A program made the position numbers and the translations under genes. The notes under the pieces are model-generated. The model was not told the DNA's origin. It made no database searches and saw nothing but the letters and a program-made list of their open reading frames with translations. From assembly GCA_049650345.1 (NCBI GenBank), contig JBARZY010000121.1, positions 1 through 64,000 of the forward strand: a stretch of 64,000 nucleotides of DNA, in the 5' to 3' direction. This document shows positions 16,927 to 27,099 of the stretch, piece by piece (position 1 is the first letter of the stretch; each line of letters opens with the position of its first letter). This DNA comes from Glaciecola sp049650345 (lineage in GTDB: Bacteria; Pseudomonadota; Gammaproteobacteria; Enterobacterales; Alteromonadaceae).

Positions 16927-18090
16927 CTACAAATACTGCTTACACACTGTTTCGATGCGTTTTGCCGATGGAGCCCAATCGTATTTCAGCGCATGCTCTC
17001 TGGCATTACATTGATAGGTTTTTCGTCTTTCGTCATCATTTAACAGTGCCACTACACTGTTCGCAATATTTTCAGCCACGGTACAATCAACCACCTCGCC
17101 GGTTTGGCCATGCAGTAAGGTTTCAGGTGTACCGCCTGAATTCCCAGAAATAACCGCAGTGCCGCACGCTTGCGCCTCAATCATAACAATACCAAAGCCT
17201 TCTATGTTGCGCCCTACGTCTCTGTTAGGCAGCACAAATAAATCACTTTGTTGATAACACTGTATCATTTGCTGATCGCTTAGGTTGGCCATAAACAACA
17301 CATGCGATTGCACTCGCAGTTGTTCGACTAATGCTTGTAAGCGCTGGTATTCATCGCCCGAGCCAATAATTGCATATAAAAAGTTAGGCACATCTTTCAC
17401 TATTTGTGGGATTGCCTCGATCATACGGTCGTGGCCTTTGCGTGTTTCAAGACGAGAAACAGTTAGCGCTACTTTTTTACCTTGCCATCGCAAATCAGCC
17501 AGAATGTCTTCGTTGCGTGCTTGGGGTACAAATACGCTGGTATCCACCCCTGGATGCACTACTTGCACTCTTGCTGGGTCAACTTTCCAATGCGCTAACA
17601 GCAGTCGCTTGGAGTTTTCACTATTACAAATCAACAAATTAGCGCGCTTAAGGGCTTTACTCACTATCCAAACGAATGCACGGCTCTCTGCAGCCGACTC
17701 TATGTCTTCACCGTGGATGTAGCACATGTAAGGCGTTTTATATATCACGTTCATCAAATAAGCGATAAAGCCTTCAGGGATACACCGACCGCAATGAATA
17801 TTATGAATATCATGCTTTTTAATTATCTTACGAGTAGTAAAAAATAATTTTATATAAAAAACGATGCTTTTAAGGGAGGTGAGCGCCCAATCTGACCATG
17901 AAGTATAAGCAAAATCTACACGTTCAATGCACAGAGGCGATGAGGAATCAAATATTTCATCTTGCTCAAATTTGCCTGCAAGCACTACGTACTCTTGTAC
18001 GTTTAAACGCTTGTATACTTCCCAAAACCAACGGCCACTGCCACCGTGAAAAGGGGGAAAGATTTCACTGTATACTAGCGATTTTTTCAT
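16927..18090 (-). CDS. Glycosyltransferase family 4
   Basis: A 387-residue GT-B enzyme starting MKKSLVYSEIFPPFHGGSGRW. It has YIHGEDIESA, VVHPGVDTSVF, ALTVSRLETRKGHDRMIEA and the donor motif EGFGIVMIEAQACGTAVI. It is the terminal gene of the minus-strand operon and its ATG overlaps the exosortase stop by one base (TAATG), which suggests translational coupling. It would act on the cytoplasmic face in repeat-unit assembly. Confidence 0.86.
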   Translation of the reverse strand: MKKSLVYSEIFPPFHGGSGRWFWEVYKRLNVQEYVVLAGKFEQDEIFDSSSPLCIERVDFAYTSWSDWALTSLKSIVFYIKLFFTTRKIIKKHDIHNIHCGRCIPEGFIAYLMNVIYKTPYMCYIHGEDIESAAESRAFVWIVSKALKRANLLICNSENSKRLLLAHWKVDPARVQVVHPGVDTSVFVPQARNEDILADLRWQGKKVALTVSRLETRKGHDRMIEAIPQIVKDVPNFLYAIIGSGDEYQRLQALVEQLRVQSHVLFMANLSDQQMIQCYQQSDLFVLPNRDVGRNIEGFGIVMIEAQACGTAVISGNSGGTPETLLHGQTGEVVDCTVAENIANSVVALLNDDERRKTYQCNAREHALKYDWAPSAKRIETVCKQYL

Positions 18091-19613
18091 TAAAAGCGTT
18101 CAGCCACTTGTTGATTAATTTGTGAAATGACCTGAGTTAAAACATGCTGCTCATGGCCTGATAACGCTGCATTATTTTTACCTTCAAATGCCACGGCAAC
18201 GATTGTGCTGGCAGCGCCATTTGAACTTAATTTTAACCACGTTTCATATAATTTTGCGTGTATCTTTTTATGTATAATTCTATCCCCAATAATATATACA
18301 TAATACACTCGCATGTAATCACCTCTAGCTGAGCTAATATAGTGTTTATTTACTGCTGTGTTGTCTGTTAAGTATTCAAGCGAGAAATCTGCTAACGACC
18401 ACCTGTCTTGAATATATAAACGATTCAGAGAACTGATTAACTCACCCTGATTTGGCAAATATACCGCACTAAATACCGAGAATGGCGTCGCAAGGTACTG
18501 ACCTGCATAATTGTACTGCGTTATACTGTCATTGAACAATGGCTGCCAAGTAGTGTTGGCTATGCGCCCTCTGTAAGGGTCAAATGACACATTTAAAGCG
18601 GTAGTAGTTGGTTCTGTGGTAATAGTTGTATTGGCTAAATCAAATACTTTATAAGTAGCCAAAACTATCAGCGCAAGCGGTATTAAATGCAAAGTGTTGA
18701 TACCAGATGAGTTTGTTATCTCACTTGTTTTACTCGGTTCTTGATTAGAATCACTGTTGATTGATGATTTGGTAAGTGCTTGGCGTTCTTTTTTACGAAT
18801 AAATTCACCAATTAAAAATAAACATACCAATACAAACGCGAAGAAAAACCACCCATATATTAAGTGATCTGCGCCTACAGCATGCTCCATATCACTCCAA
18901 TAACCAATCATGATAATGCCGTATACACGTACTACATTCGCAAAAATGGGAAAAATAATACTTAAGGCAACAAAGAATATACGCGCTTTCCATGACTGCA
19001 AATTCATGTACGCGTACAAATTACCTAATACGATAGACGCAATTAAAAAACTGATCCCCGAACATGCCTCGGCAACCAAAAATTTACCCTGTGGAATTTC
19101 AATATATAAACCAGACCGGTATAAGGGTATGCCCGACATTTCTAACAACACAACTGAATAGTCTGCGGTAATTTCTTGCAAAGTAGGTACAAGCTCTTCA
19201 CCAATAGGAATGGCGAATACCATAAATGCGAGTGGGAACATAAGCTGCTTTGCAACATTATTGCCTACCGCTATCCATATTAACGTGGGTAACATAGTAA
19301 ATGCGGCTATATGCATAAATACTTGAATATCGCCCGCACTACCAAATAAATACAACAATACTTGCCCAAGTAATATGGGTAAGGGCCACATTGTCGGCGT
19401 CATAGTATGCCAGCTCACCTGACGTCGTTTTTCCCAAATTAAATATATGCTTGCGGGGATCACAATGTAGCAGTGATTGAATACTTCTGAAATCGTCCAA
19501 ATTTCTATTGCAGTAAATACACCTTGATGAGTCAGTAACAACCAAAAAACACCTAAAAACAGCGCATAGATGATCCAAGGTTTAGACAACTGACTTACAT
19601 CGTTATTTGGCAT
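18090..19613 (-). CDS. xrtA: Exosortase A with C-terminal EpsI domain
   Basis: About 507 residues from the ATG at 19613, chosen because GAGGT lies 6 nt upstream; an earlier ATG at 19634 lacks a ribosome site. The N-terminal half (to about residue 272) has around eight membrane segments and the exosortase catalytic residues: C184 in VAEACSGIS, R229 in ANVVRVYG and H250 in DHLIYGW. A charged linker (about 273-305), one more membrane segment and a periplasmic EpsI-like domain (YRGRIANTTW, YIGDRIIHKKIHAK) follow. Exosortase A cleaves the C-terminal signal of PEP-CTERM proteins and probably transfers them to a surface acceptor. It overlaps the deacetylase by 11 nt and the downstream glycosyltransferase by 1 nt. 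Its substrates in the window are at 2382-3203 and probably 62318-62863. Confidence 0.92.
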   Translation of the reverse strand: MPNNDVSQLSKPWIIYALFLGVFWLLLTHQGVFTAIEIWTISEVFNHCYIVIPASIYLIWEKRRQVSWHTMTPTMWPLPILLGQVLLYLFGSAGDIQVFMHIAAFTMLPTLIWIAVGNNVAKQLMFPLAFMVFAIPIGEELVPTLQEITADYSVVLLEMSGIPLYRSGLYIEIPQGKFLVAEACSGISFLIASIVLGNLYAYMNLQSWKARIFFVALSIIFPIFANVVRVYGIIMIGYWSDMEHAVGADHLIYGWFFFAFVLVCLFLIGEFIRKKERQALTKSSINSDSNQEPSKTSEITNSSGINTLHLIPLALIVLATYKVFDLANTTITTEPTTTALNVSFDPYRGRIANTTWQPLFNDSITQYNYAGQYLATPFSVFSAVYLPNQGELISSLNRLYIQDRWSLADFSLEYLTDNTAVNKHYISSARGDYMRVYYVYIIGDRIIHKKIHAKLYETWLKLSSNGAASTIVAVAFEGKNNAALSGHEQHVLTQVISQINQQVAERF

Positions 19614-20499
19614 TAATGACCTCAGAATACACATCAGACATTGTTGACCACTGGTAATCTTTCATAAGTTTTACTAACTTTTTCTCCATCACATGAAGAT
19701 TAACGTAGTGGCGAAGTTTAGACTTAAATGGTGCACCTTCAACACGTGGTTGGTCGGCGTCAATTTCCCACGGGTGGAAATAAAAATTGTAAGGTTGATT
19801 ATTTTGCATTAAGTAACTGTCAATGCGTCTCTTTGATAACCAGTAGGGGTATAGGCGAAAGTAACCACCGCCGCCAATGCCTTTATTTGTACCTTTGTTT
19901 TCGTTGGTAGGTATGGGGATTTCCACTATGCCTTCAGCACGCTTATGAGCAAACCTAGGCCACGACGGTACGCCATATAAATCATGCGCTATAGGATACG
20001 TACTAGACGAGTATTCAAAGCCTAACTCAACCAGTATATCGAACACCCATTGGTTGTCTTCACTGATAGAAAAACTCGGAGCCCGATAGCCAGTCAGGGC
20101 TTTCCCGGATATTTGCTCAAGTAAATCTTTGCTGTCGGCAATATCTTGATAAACTTCTTGCCTGCTCATAGTGGTGTTACGGCGATGATTAAAACCATGG
20201 CTGGCAAGTTCATGGCCTTCATCAACAATGCGTTTAACCACGTCGGGACAGTGTTTAGCAACCCAACCTAAAGTAAAAAACGTGGCCTTTACGTCGTGCT
20301 TATTAAATAAATCAATAAGACGATGTGTGTTATCACCTACGCGAGGCGTGATGGATGACCAATCACTAGGTGATATGACAGAATCAAACGCAGATACATG
20401 AAAGTAGTCTTCAACATCTACTGTCATGGCGTTTTTCTGTATTGATGGTTTCACACTGCCAGTACCTTGTACTTTGTGTGAATCTTGCGAATCTTGCAT
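19603..20499 (-). CDS. XrtA-system polysaccharide deacetylase
   Basis: A 298-residue NodB-type deacetylase. The metal site is D28 in TVDVEDYFH with H101 and H105 in ASHGFNH. Further conserved blocks are ATFFTLGWV, GYRAPSFSI and NFYFHPWEID. This is the pattern of the TIGR03006 deacetylase found beside exosortase A. It removes acetyl groups from the polysaccharide or its precursor. No signal peptide is visible. The ATG overlaps the stop of the sugar transferase by one base. Confidence 0.9.
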   Translation of the reverse strand: MQDSQDSHKVQGTGSVKPSIQKNAMTVDVEDYFHVSAFDSVISPSDWSSITPRVGDNTHRLIDLFNKHDVKATFFTLGWVAKHCPDVVKRIVDEGHELASHGFNHRRNTTMSRQEVYQDIADSKDLLEQISGKALTGYRAPSFSISEDNQWVFDILVELGFEYSSSTYPIAHDLYGVPSWPRFAHKRAEGIVEIPIPTNENKGTNKGIGGGGYFRLYPYWLSKRRIDSYLMQNNQPYNFYFHPWEIDADQPRVEGAPFKSKLRHYVNLHVMEKKLVKLMKDYQWSTMSDVYSEVINAK

Positions 20500-21911
20500 T
20501 ACCTACCTTTCCCAAATAAAACAACTTCCACGGTACGCACCAAAATCAAAATATCTAGCAATAAGCTTTGGTGCTTTACGTAATACAAATCAAACTTTAA
20601 TTTTTCTAACGAATCTTTTACGCTTGCGCCATACGGATAATTTAGCTGCGCCCATCCTGCCAAACCAGGTTTAACATTATGACGTTGTGCATAATAAGGC
20701 ACTTCTTCAACTAATTGCTCTACAAACTCAGGCCGCTCTGGACGTGGTCCAATAAACGACATGTCGCCGCGCAATACGTTCAGCAGTTGTGGTAGCTCAT
20801 CAACCCGATACTTACGAATCAAAGCGCCAATGGTGGTCACTCTATTGTCGTTTTTAGAGGCCCATTTTGCGCCGTCTTTTTCAGCATCAGGACGCATGCT
20901 CCTGAACTTCAGTATATTAAATAGTTTACCATCTTTGCCTACGCGCTGTTGCTTGTATAAAACTGACACGCCAGTACGATATCCATCATCAAGGTAGATG
21001 ATCAGCGCGGTAATCAACATAATTGGCCACGTAAGCGACAACACTAAAAATGCTAAACCAATGTTTAACCAATAGTCCATTACCTGACGGACTATCTTTT
21101 GTGAATGAAAGCCATTAGAGTAAATAACCCAACTTGGGTACATTAAATCAACTGCAATTTGACCGGTTTCGCGCTCGAGAAAATCGAGTAACTCTGTAAC
21201 CCTAACGCCTTTTAAGCGAGCATCAAATAATATATTAACAGGCAAGGTACCGCGACGCTGGTCGTTAGCCACCACAATCTCACTAATATCTTCATTAGCT
21301 AAATAATCTTGCAGTTGAGCGTCCACATCGAGGTCAATAATTTGCTCTTGTTTAATACCATTGTCACGCTGATCACCCGGCAAAGGAACAAACCCAATTA
21401 AATTGAAATTGGCGCGATCGACGGTTCTACGCATTCTTGTTTCTATAACGGAAGCGCGAACACCTGAGCCTAAAACAATTAAATTAGGACGACTACTGAT
21501 TGACTCGGTATGGTGCACAAAATATCGAAAAATAACCAGCGTGAAAAGGATGATGGCAACGGAAGTGGGTGCATGTAAAGGGTGGCTTGCAAACTCAGGA
21601 ACAATTAAACTCGTAATAGCAACTACTACAAAAAAGCTTACTACTACCGATACAAACAAGCGCCTTATAATACCTCTGAATGGCTCCCGCAAGCGTTGTT
21701 CATAAAGTCCAACCGACAAGTTGATTAGCAACACTGATACCGAAAACATAAAGCACGTAAATAAGGTACTTTTTATATTCAATGCGTAATCAAGACCTAA
21801 CCAACTAAAACTCAAGGCGGTTAAATAAGTCGCTAACGCAACCAATGCGCCTTCTATCAGTACAAGTTTATTTGAACGCTTTCTGGTTTTTTGGTTTCCA
21901 GCCATGTACAT
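20499..21911 (-). CDS. Priming sugar transferase of the XrtA system (TIGR03013 type)
   Basis: A 470-residue polyisoprenyl-phosphate hexose-1-phosphate transferase. Four N-terminal membrane segments (about residues 14-125) are followed by a Rossmann-like region (LIVLGSGVRA). A further membrane helix near 285 precedes the catalytic domain with ILKFRSMRPDAEKDG, KYRVDELPQLLNVL and DMSFIGPRPERPEFV. It loads the first sugar-phosphate onto undecaprenyl phosphate. It is the first gene of the minus-strand operon and is divergent from the export operon at 22167. Confidence 0.9.
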   Translation of the reverse strand: MYMAGNQKTRKRSNKLVLIEGALVALATYLTALSFSWLGLDYALNIKSTLFTCFMFSVSVLLINLSVGLYEQRLREPFRGIIRRLFVSVVVSFFVVVAITSLIVPEFASHPLHAPTSVAIILFTLVIFRYFVHHTESISSRPNLIVLGSGVRASVIETRMRRTVDRANFNLIGFVPLPGDQRDNGIKQEQIIDLDVDAQLQDYLANEDISEIVVANDQRRGTLPVNILFDARLKGVRVTELLDFLERETGQIAVDLMYPSWVIYSNGFHSQKIVRQVMDYWLNIGLAFLVLSLTWPIMLITALIIYLDDGYRTGVSVLYKQQRVGKDGKLFNILKFRSMRPDAEKDGAKWASKNDNRVTTIGALIRKYRVDELPQLLNVLRGDMSFIGPRPERPEFVEQLVEEVPYYAQRHNVKPGLAGWAQLNYPYGASVKDSLEKLKFDLYYVKHQSLLLDILILVRTVEVVLFGKGR

Positions 21912-22023
21912 CTACTTTTAGGTTAGGTGGACTCGTATCGAAATTATGTTGGTAAACAAAAATCAATGTGCAATTATTATCCATGCTGATACAATGCGCA
22001 GCAAAGTTTGGAAACAGCATTAT

Positions 22024-22050
22024 AGTGTTTTTAATCTGTACGTAAACACT
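22024..22050. promoter_or_regulatory. Inverted repeat in the divergent exopolysaccharide promoter region
   Basis: Perfect 7-bp arms AGTGTTT and AAACACT are separated by 13 nt, in the 255-bp gap between the priming transferase and the export gene. It may be an operator for either operon. Confidence 0.3.
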
Positions 22051-22112
22051 GCATTACGAGTTATATCGGCATATCTGTTTATTTTTACATAAGTTTTAGT
22101 AAATATTGCAGA

Positions 22113-22118
22113 TATAAT
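22113..22118 (+). promoter_or_regulatory. Candidate -10 box of the export operon
   Basis: A perfect TATAAT sits 48 bp before the export gene start. No convincing -35 box is found 17 bp upstream, so an activator may be required. Confidence 0.35.
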
Positions 22119-22166
22119 CATGTGTAAAGGTTAATTAACCAAAATGGGAATTAAGGAAAATACAAA

Positions 22167-22793
22167 ATGGTAAGTGTAAAACAATGTTACCTGCTCGCAT
22201 TAACTGCGGCCGGTATAATACTATCAGGATGCTCAAATCCGCTTCCTACTGCTACTACCAGAGCTTCTCTCACAACCGATGTTAACGATTATCAATATTT
22301 AATTGGCCCTGGCGACCAACTCAGTATATTTGTGTGGCGTAACCCTGAAATATCAGGCTCATTTACCGTAAGGCCTGACGGCAAAGTAACCACATCATTA
22401 GTAGAAGACATTGAAGTCACCGGACGCACGCCAACTATGTTAGCGCGTCAGTTAGAAGAGCAACTTTCCACATATATTAATAACCCTCGTGTGACCGTTT
22501 CTGTTGGCCGCTTTTCAGGTCCGTTTAGCGAACAAGTACGTGTTATAGGTGAAGCCACTAATCCACGTGCCGTTAATTACACTGAAAACATGACTTTGCT
22601 TGATTTAATGATTCAAGTGGGTGGGTTAACTACATACGCCAACGGTAATAACGCCAAACTCATTCGCGTGGTGAATGGCGAACAAACCAGTTACACCATT
22701 TACATTGACGACCTAATCAAAGATGGTGAAATTGAAAAGAATGTCGATATATTACCTGGCGACGTAATCATCATTCCAGAAGCTTGGTTCTAA
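22167..22793 (+). CDS. XrtA-system polysaccharide export lipoprotein (Wza-like)
   Basis: A 208-residue lipoprotein with lipobox LSGC (C22). The polysaccharide export domain starts YLIGPGDQLSIFVWRNPE, with a beta-grasp SLBB-type repeat later (VRVIGEATNPRAVNYTENM). It matches the short TIGR03027-type export proteins of XrtA loci and would form or cap the outer-membrane export pore. AAGGAA lies 9 nt upstream of the ATG. It is first in the plus-strand operon with the chain-length and kinase genes. Confidence 0.9.
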   Translation: MVSVKQCYLLALTAAGIILSGCSNPLPTATTRASLTTDVNDYQYLIGPGDQLSIFVWRNPEISGSFTVRPDGKVTTSLVEDIEVTGRTPTMLARQLEEQLSTYINNPRVTVSVGRFSGPFSEQVRVIGEATNPRAVNYTENMTLLDLMIQVGGLTTYANGNNAKLIRVVNGEQTSYTIYIDDLIKDGEIEKNVDILPGDVIIIPEAWF

Positions 22794-22821
22794 ACTGACG
22801 TAATCAGAGACAATAACTTAC

Positions 22822-24402
22822 ATGCAAGATTTACAACAAACGTTACAACTTATTCTCGATTATGTGCGCGGTATATGGATTCGAAAACGCTACGTAATTG
22901 TATCGTCATGGCTAATCTGCCCGTTGGGTTTTGTGTACTTTGCGTCTCAACCCGATGTATACCAATCTGAAGCACAAATATTTGTCGATACTCGCTCTAC
23001 TCTTGAGCCCTTACTAGCCGGCATCAAAATATACTCCGATCCTAATCAAGAAGTGCAGCTTATGGCGAAAACGCTCAAAAGTCGCAGCAATATTGAGCAA
23101 ATCGCACGCGAAACCGATTTAGATTTGGGTGTAAACACCGAACAAGAGTACGAACAGCTGATTTTAAAGTTAACCAACGGCATCAATCTTGGACGCACTC
23201 GAAACGATAATGTATTTACCATTTCGTATGAACACGAAAACGGTACTGTTGCCCGCAATGTAGTGCAAGAAACCCTTGATGTATTTGTTGAGGGTTCACT
23301 AGGTAATAACCGTCGTGATTCTGATACCGCCACTCGCTTTATTGACGAACAAATTGCCGAATATGAAGCTCGATTGGCAGAGGCTGAACAACAACGTGCT
23401 GATTTCCAACGTCAACACGCCGATATATTGCCATTGCAGGGTTCATTTCATAACAACCTACAACAACTCACAACTAGTTTGTCTGACACGCGTTTAGCAA
23501 TACGTGAAGCAGAACGTAAAGCCAGTACGCTAAAAGAGCGTTTAACTAAGGGCAAGCGCGCATCAGATAGCTTTGCAGTGCAAAGCGGTGATAGTACCGC
23601 ACCGGTTATTACTACACGGTTCGACAAGCGTATTGTAGGCTTAGAAGAAAAGCTTGACGACTTACGCTTGCGTTTTACCGATAAGCACCCCGACGTTATC
23701 GAAACGCAAAATCTATTAGATAATCTAGTTGAGGCGCGAGATAAAGAAATACAAGCCTACCTGAATCAAGATGTTGAAGATGACAGCCCCATTTTGAGTC
23801 AGTTGAATCAAGAAATTACGCTTGAAGTGAGCCGTTTAGAAGGTGAAATTGCTTCACTTAGAGTCCGCGAAGACGATTTTATTAGCAAAATTGAAGACCT
23901 TCGCACCAAAATTGATTTGGTGCCGCAGATAGAAGCTGAAGGTATTTCAAAAAACCGTAATTACAATATTATAAAGCAAAAATACGAAGACTTGCTTACC
24001 AGAAAAGAAGCTGCCGATATTACACGTCGCGCAGAAGTGTCTTCTGAAGAGTTGCAATTTAGAATAATTAAGCCGCCTTTAGTGCCACCCTCGCCAACTG
24101 GGCCAAATCGATTTATAGCTTATACTGGCGTGCTTATTTTAGGCTTTGGTGCAGGTGCCGGTATCGCATTTTTAATGAGTCAACTGGTACCTGTTTTAGT
24201 GCGCGGACAACAACTCACACAAATGACGGGTTTTCCTATTTGGGGAGCGGTAACGCACTTACAAATTGACAAAGTTAAACGCAGGGCGAGATACAGACTG
24301 CTAGTGTTCATTGCCTCATCAGGCGCCATTGTATTTATGTACGCAGTGTTAGTGGCTGCCGACATAATGAACATAGATGTACTTAGCAAGGTGGTGTTAT
24401 GA
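22822..24402 (+). CDS. XrtA-system polysaccharide chain-length determinant (Wzz-like)
   Basis: A 526-residue polysaccharide co-polymerase. One membrane segment lies near residues 22-40. A long periplasmic coiled-coil region follows (EYEARLAEAEQQRADF, LRLRFTDKHPDVIE). The PP-rich motif before the second membrane helix reads PPLVPPSPTGPNR, and the second and third membrane segments are near 432-453 and 490-515. This fits the TIGR03007 family, which sets polymer length with its partner kinase. It overlaps the kinase start by 4 nt (ATGA), so the pair is translationally coupled. Confidence 0.9.
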   Translation: MQDLQQTLQLILDYVRGIWIRKRYVIVSSWLICPLGFVYFASQPDVYQSEAQIFVDTRSTLEPLLAGIKIYSDPNQEVQLMAKTLKSRSNIEQIARETDLDLGVNTEQEYEQLILKLTNGINLGRTRNDNVFTISYEHENGTVARNVVQETLDVFVEGSLGNNRRDSDTATRFIDEQIAEYEARLAEAEQQRADFQRQHADILPLQGSFHNNLQQLTTSLSDTRLAIREAERKASTLKERLTKGKRASDSFAVQSGDSTAPVITTRFDKRIVGLEEKLDDLRLRFTDKHPDVIETQNLLDNLVEARDKEIQAYLNQDVEDDSPILSQLNQEITLEVSRLEGEIASLRVREDDFISKIEDLRTKIDLVPQIEAEGISKNRNYNIIKQKYEDLLTRKEAADITRRAEVSSEELQFRIIKPPLVPPSPTGPNRFIAYTGVLILGFGAGAGIAFLMSQLVPVLVRGQQLTQMTGFPIWGAVTHLQIDKVKRRARYRLLVFIASSGAIVFMYAVLVAADIMNIDVLSKVVL

Positions 24403-25337
24403 AAAATACGATAGAAAAAGCCTTACAAAAACAACAAGAGGCTAAAGAAGCTGCCGACAACACATTGCCACCTCAAGATACCATTGAAAAGGCGCAGGCT
24501 GCGTCAGAAAACGTTGAGTCTACGGTAACAACGCAAACAGCGGAAGCACCATCAGAACCGATTGTTGACGATGTTTCTGTTGCAAGTGCTAAAGAATCTA
24601 AAAGTTTTAAGATAGACATTCAGCGCTTACAAGATAATGGCTTTGTTACGCTTGAAAATTCGCGGTCGTTAATAAATGAAGAATACCGAGAAATAAAACG
24701 CAAGCTGTTGCAAAATGCTTTTGGTCCACTTGCCGGCACAATTGATAACAGCAACATTATTATGGTCAGTAGCGCAAGGCCCTCGGAAGGTAAAACATTT
24801 ACAGCAACTAATTTGGCTATGAGTATTGCCGCTGAACAAGATAAAACAGTTTTGTTAGTAGATGCTGATGTACTGAAACCCAATGTATTGCGTACACTTG
24901 ATATTGCAGAAGCCGATGGTCTAATGGAGTATTTGTTGGGCGAAGTTGACGAGTTAAGTGATGTGATATATCACACGAATATTCCAAAGCTACGTATTAT
25001 TCCAGCAGGCAAATCGCACCATTTATCAACCGAATTGCTTGCCAGTACCATTATGCAAGAAACCGTATCTGAATTTTCAACCCGCTATTCAGACCGAGTG
25101 GTAATTATTGATAGTCCGCCTTTAATTGGTATCAACGAATCAGCAGTGTTGGCTAATTTAGCTGGCCAAGCGGTAATAGTGGTTGAAGAAGGCCGTTCGA
25201 AAATGAACGATATTAGCGCTGCCGTAGCAAGGTTGAATCCTGACATGGCCATAGGGTTTGTCGTCAATAAATCTACTCAAAACTCAGAAAAAGGCGGCTA
25301 TTACGGTTATCAATATTACGGTAGCGATAGAGAGTAA
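24399..25337 (+). CDS. XrtA-associated tyrosine autokinase (BY-kinase)
   Basis: A 312-residue cytoplasmic kinase. After an acidic low-complexity N-terminus (residues 1-75), the catalytic part has Walker A SSARPSEGKTF, Walker A' VLLVDADVLKPN and Walker B VVIIDSPP. The C-terminus is a tyrosine cluster (GGYYGYQYYG) that is autophosphorylated. It fits TIGR03018 and works with the chain-length protein just upstream to cycle polymer assembly. It is followed 2 nt later by the outer-membrane protein gene. Confidence 0.92.
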   Translation: MKNTIEKALQKQQEAKEAADNTLPPQDTIEKAQAASENVESTVTTQTAEAPSEPIVDDVSVASAKESKSFKIDIQRLQDNGFVTLENSRSLINEEYREIKRKLLQNAFGPLAGTIDNSNIIMVSSARPSEGKTFTATNLAMSIAAEQDKTVLLVDADVLKPNVLRTLDIAEADGLMEYLLGEVDELSDVIYHTNIPKLRIIPAGKSHHLSTELLASTIMQETVSEFSTRYSDRVVIIDSPPLIGINESAVLANLAGQAVIVVEEGRSKMNDISAAVARLNPDMAIGFVVNKSTQNSEKGGYYGYQYYGSDRE

Positions 25338-25339
25338 GC

Positions 25340-27055
25340 ATGGGTACATTAAGGAAGAGCCAAGCATCTAAAAATGGAATAAATCCCAAACTCCTTGTTG
25401 TGTGCGCTATTATTGCCCCATGTTCTAGCGGTGTTTTTGCTGGCGACTTAACGGCTAGAGCCGGTGTTGAAGTTGAATATGTATCTCAAACTATTAAACC
25501 TCAAAACGATGACGAAATTGACGTAAATAACCAAATAGCTACGCCATACGCAGCAATGGTATACCAAGCAAAAAAACTGAATGCAGAAGCGCGTGCCTCA
25601 CTTGAGAGCGTTAGACGACAATTAGACGACGCTACGGTAACAAAAGATTACACTTCATATCAAGTAAGAACTCGCTATCAAATTGTTCAAAATAAGTTAG
25701 TGTTATCTGCAAACGGTAGTCAGTCTTTTCGCGCCCCTGACAGCCAAACATATCTCACCAACGATTTTTTATTAAATGCTGAAACACTTATTAAAACTGA
25801 ATCTCGAGATGCAAGCTTATCGTTAAATCTGCCCGCCAATGACTACATAGGAATAACGTCTTCATTCGGGGTAGACCGTATTCGTTCTAGTTCGGTTAAC
25901 GAAACAAATGCGCAGGGCTTAGGTAACTCAGATCGTGAAAGTGGCAGTGTGCGCATCACAAGCGGTAAAGCCCTTCAGCCAATTAATTATGAATTATCGG
26001 CATCGTATTCAGATATAGACAGAAGAGACCAGCGAGACTTTTTATCGGAATTAGCATCGTTTAAGGTCAACACACAACTCTACAGCGGTTTTGCGTTAAC
26101 GTTTTTAGGTAGCTACGAAAACAATCAAACCAATCAAGACAACACGGCATTAGATGCCTTGCGCACATACTACTCACTAGGTGCAGGTATAACCTGGAGT
26201 AAATCTCAAAATCGCTTCATTGAAATTGCCATAAACGAATACCGAACAAAAGCAGCATTAGAAACGCAAGACGACGAAAGAGACCAATTTATAAGTGCAT
26301 CTGTTAATTGGCAATTCTCAGATAGAACTCGATTCACCGGCAGTTATTCCAGACGATTTTTTGGGGAATCTGCAAACGTTAATTTTTCTCATTCACTCAG
26401 AACATGGCGCAACAGCATACGTTATAATGAAACCGTAACGGCAGCCTCTCGCTTGAACCAAACCTTGGTCCCTAGTGTGTTTGTTTGTGATGCCGGTAGC
26501 ATTGACTTGTCAGATTGTAATTTACCTACTGGCTTGGAGCCTGAATTAGAAGAAGGTCAAACACTTATCCCTGGCTTTACTCCTGTGTTTGATTTTAGTG
26601 ATGATATTACTATCAGTAAAACGCTCAATTATAGTTCAAGTTTACAACGCAGACGTACCCGTTTAATACTATCTTTAAGCAACAGTGAAAATGAGTTTGT
26701 TGAGCGACAGCAGATCAACGACACCAGTAGCTTGCAGTTAAGCGCCATATTTACTATCAGCCCTCGCAGCTCACTTTCTTTACGAACTCAAGCATCGAAA
26801 ACAACAATAGAGAACATTGTTGATGATAGTGAAGATGGCAATGACACACTAGAAACCACATCTGAAGGGTTTAATCGAACAAGTACCTTGTCGTTCAATC
26901 GTAAGCTAACAAGACGCCTTGACGCTATTGTCTCGTATACCTACACAAAAAGGACAGGCAACTTACAAACACAAGGTAACTTCGGAGGCATTGATGGCCC
27001 ATTTGACGATCGAAGAATAAGCGCTAGTATCAAATATACCTTCACCTCAAGATAG
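25340..27055 (+). CDS. PEP-CTERM-system outer-membrane beta-barrel (TIGR03016 type)
   Basis: A 571-residue exported protein with a signal peptide ending near GVFAGD (about residue 35). It is built of many amphipathic strands rich in Ser, Thr, Asn and Arg (for example TGSYSRRFF, AIVSYTYTKRTG), ending in KYTFTSR. Size, composition and position after the tyrosine kinase match TIGR03016 proteins. It may form an outer-membrane channel for polysaccharide or PEP-CTERM proteins; the role is not proven. Its 3' end is convergent with the ATPase gene, 44 nt away. Confidence 0.85.
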   Translation: MGTLRKSQASKNGINPKLLVVCAIIAPCSSGVFAGDLTARAGVEVEYVSQTIKPQNDDEIDVNNQIATPYAAMVYQAKKLNAEARASLESVRRQLDDATVTKDYTSYQVRTRYQIVQNKLVLSANGSQSFRAPDSQTYLTNDFLLNAETLIKTESRDASLSLNLPANDYIGITSSFGVDRIRSSSVNETNAQGLGNSDRESGSVRITSGKALQPINYELSASYSDIDRRDQRDFLSELASFKVNTQLYSGFALTFLGSYENNQTNQDNTALDALRTYYSLGAGITWSKSQNRFIEIAINEYRTKAALETQDDERDQFISASVNWQFSDRTRFTGSYSRRFFGESANVNFSHSLRTWRNSIRYNETVTAASRLNQTLVPSVFVCDAGSIDLSDCNLPTGLEPELEEGQTLIPGFTPVFDFSDDITISKTLNYSSSLQRRRTRLILSLSNSENEFVERQQINDTSSLQLSAIFTISPRSSLSLRTQASKTTIENIVDDSEDGNDTLETTSEGFNRTSTLSFNRKLTRRLDAIVSYTYTKRTGNLQTQGNFGGIDGPFDDRRISASIKYTFTSR

Positions 27056-27099
27056 AGAAAGTCATTTCATTTACTGAATTGAACATGCTTTTAACGTGG

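Noticed and set aside
22070..22090. Sequence resembling the 18-bp activator element near the export gene (CTGTTTATTTTTACA)
   Set aside because: It is 3 bp shorter between the conserved ends, and no sigma-54 promoter lies downstream.
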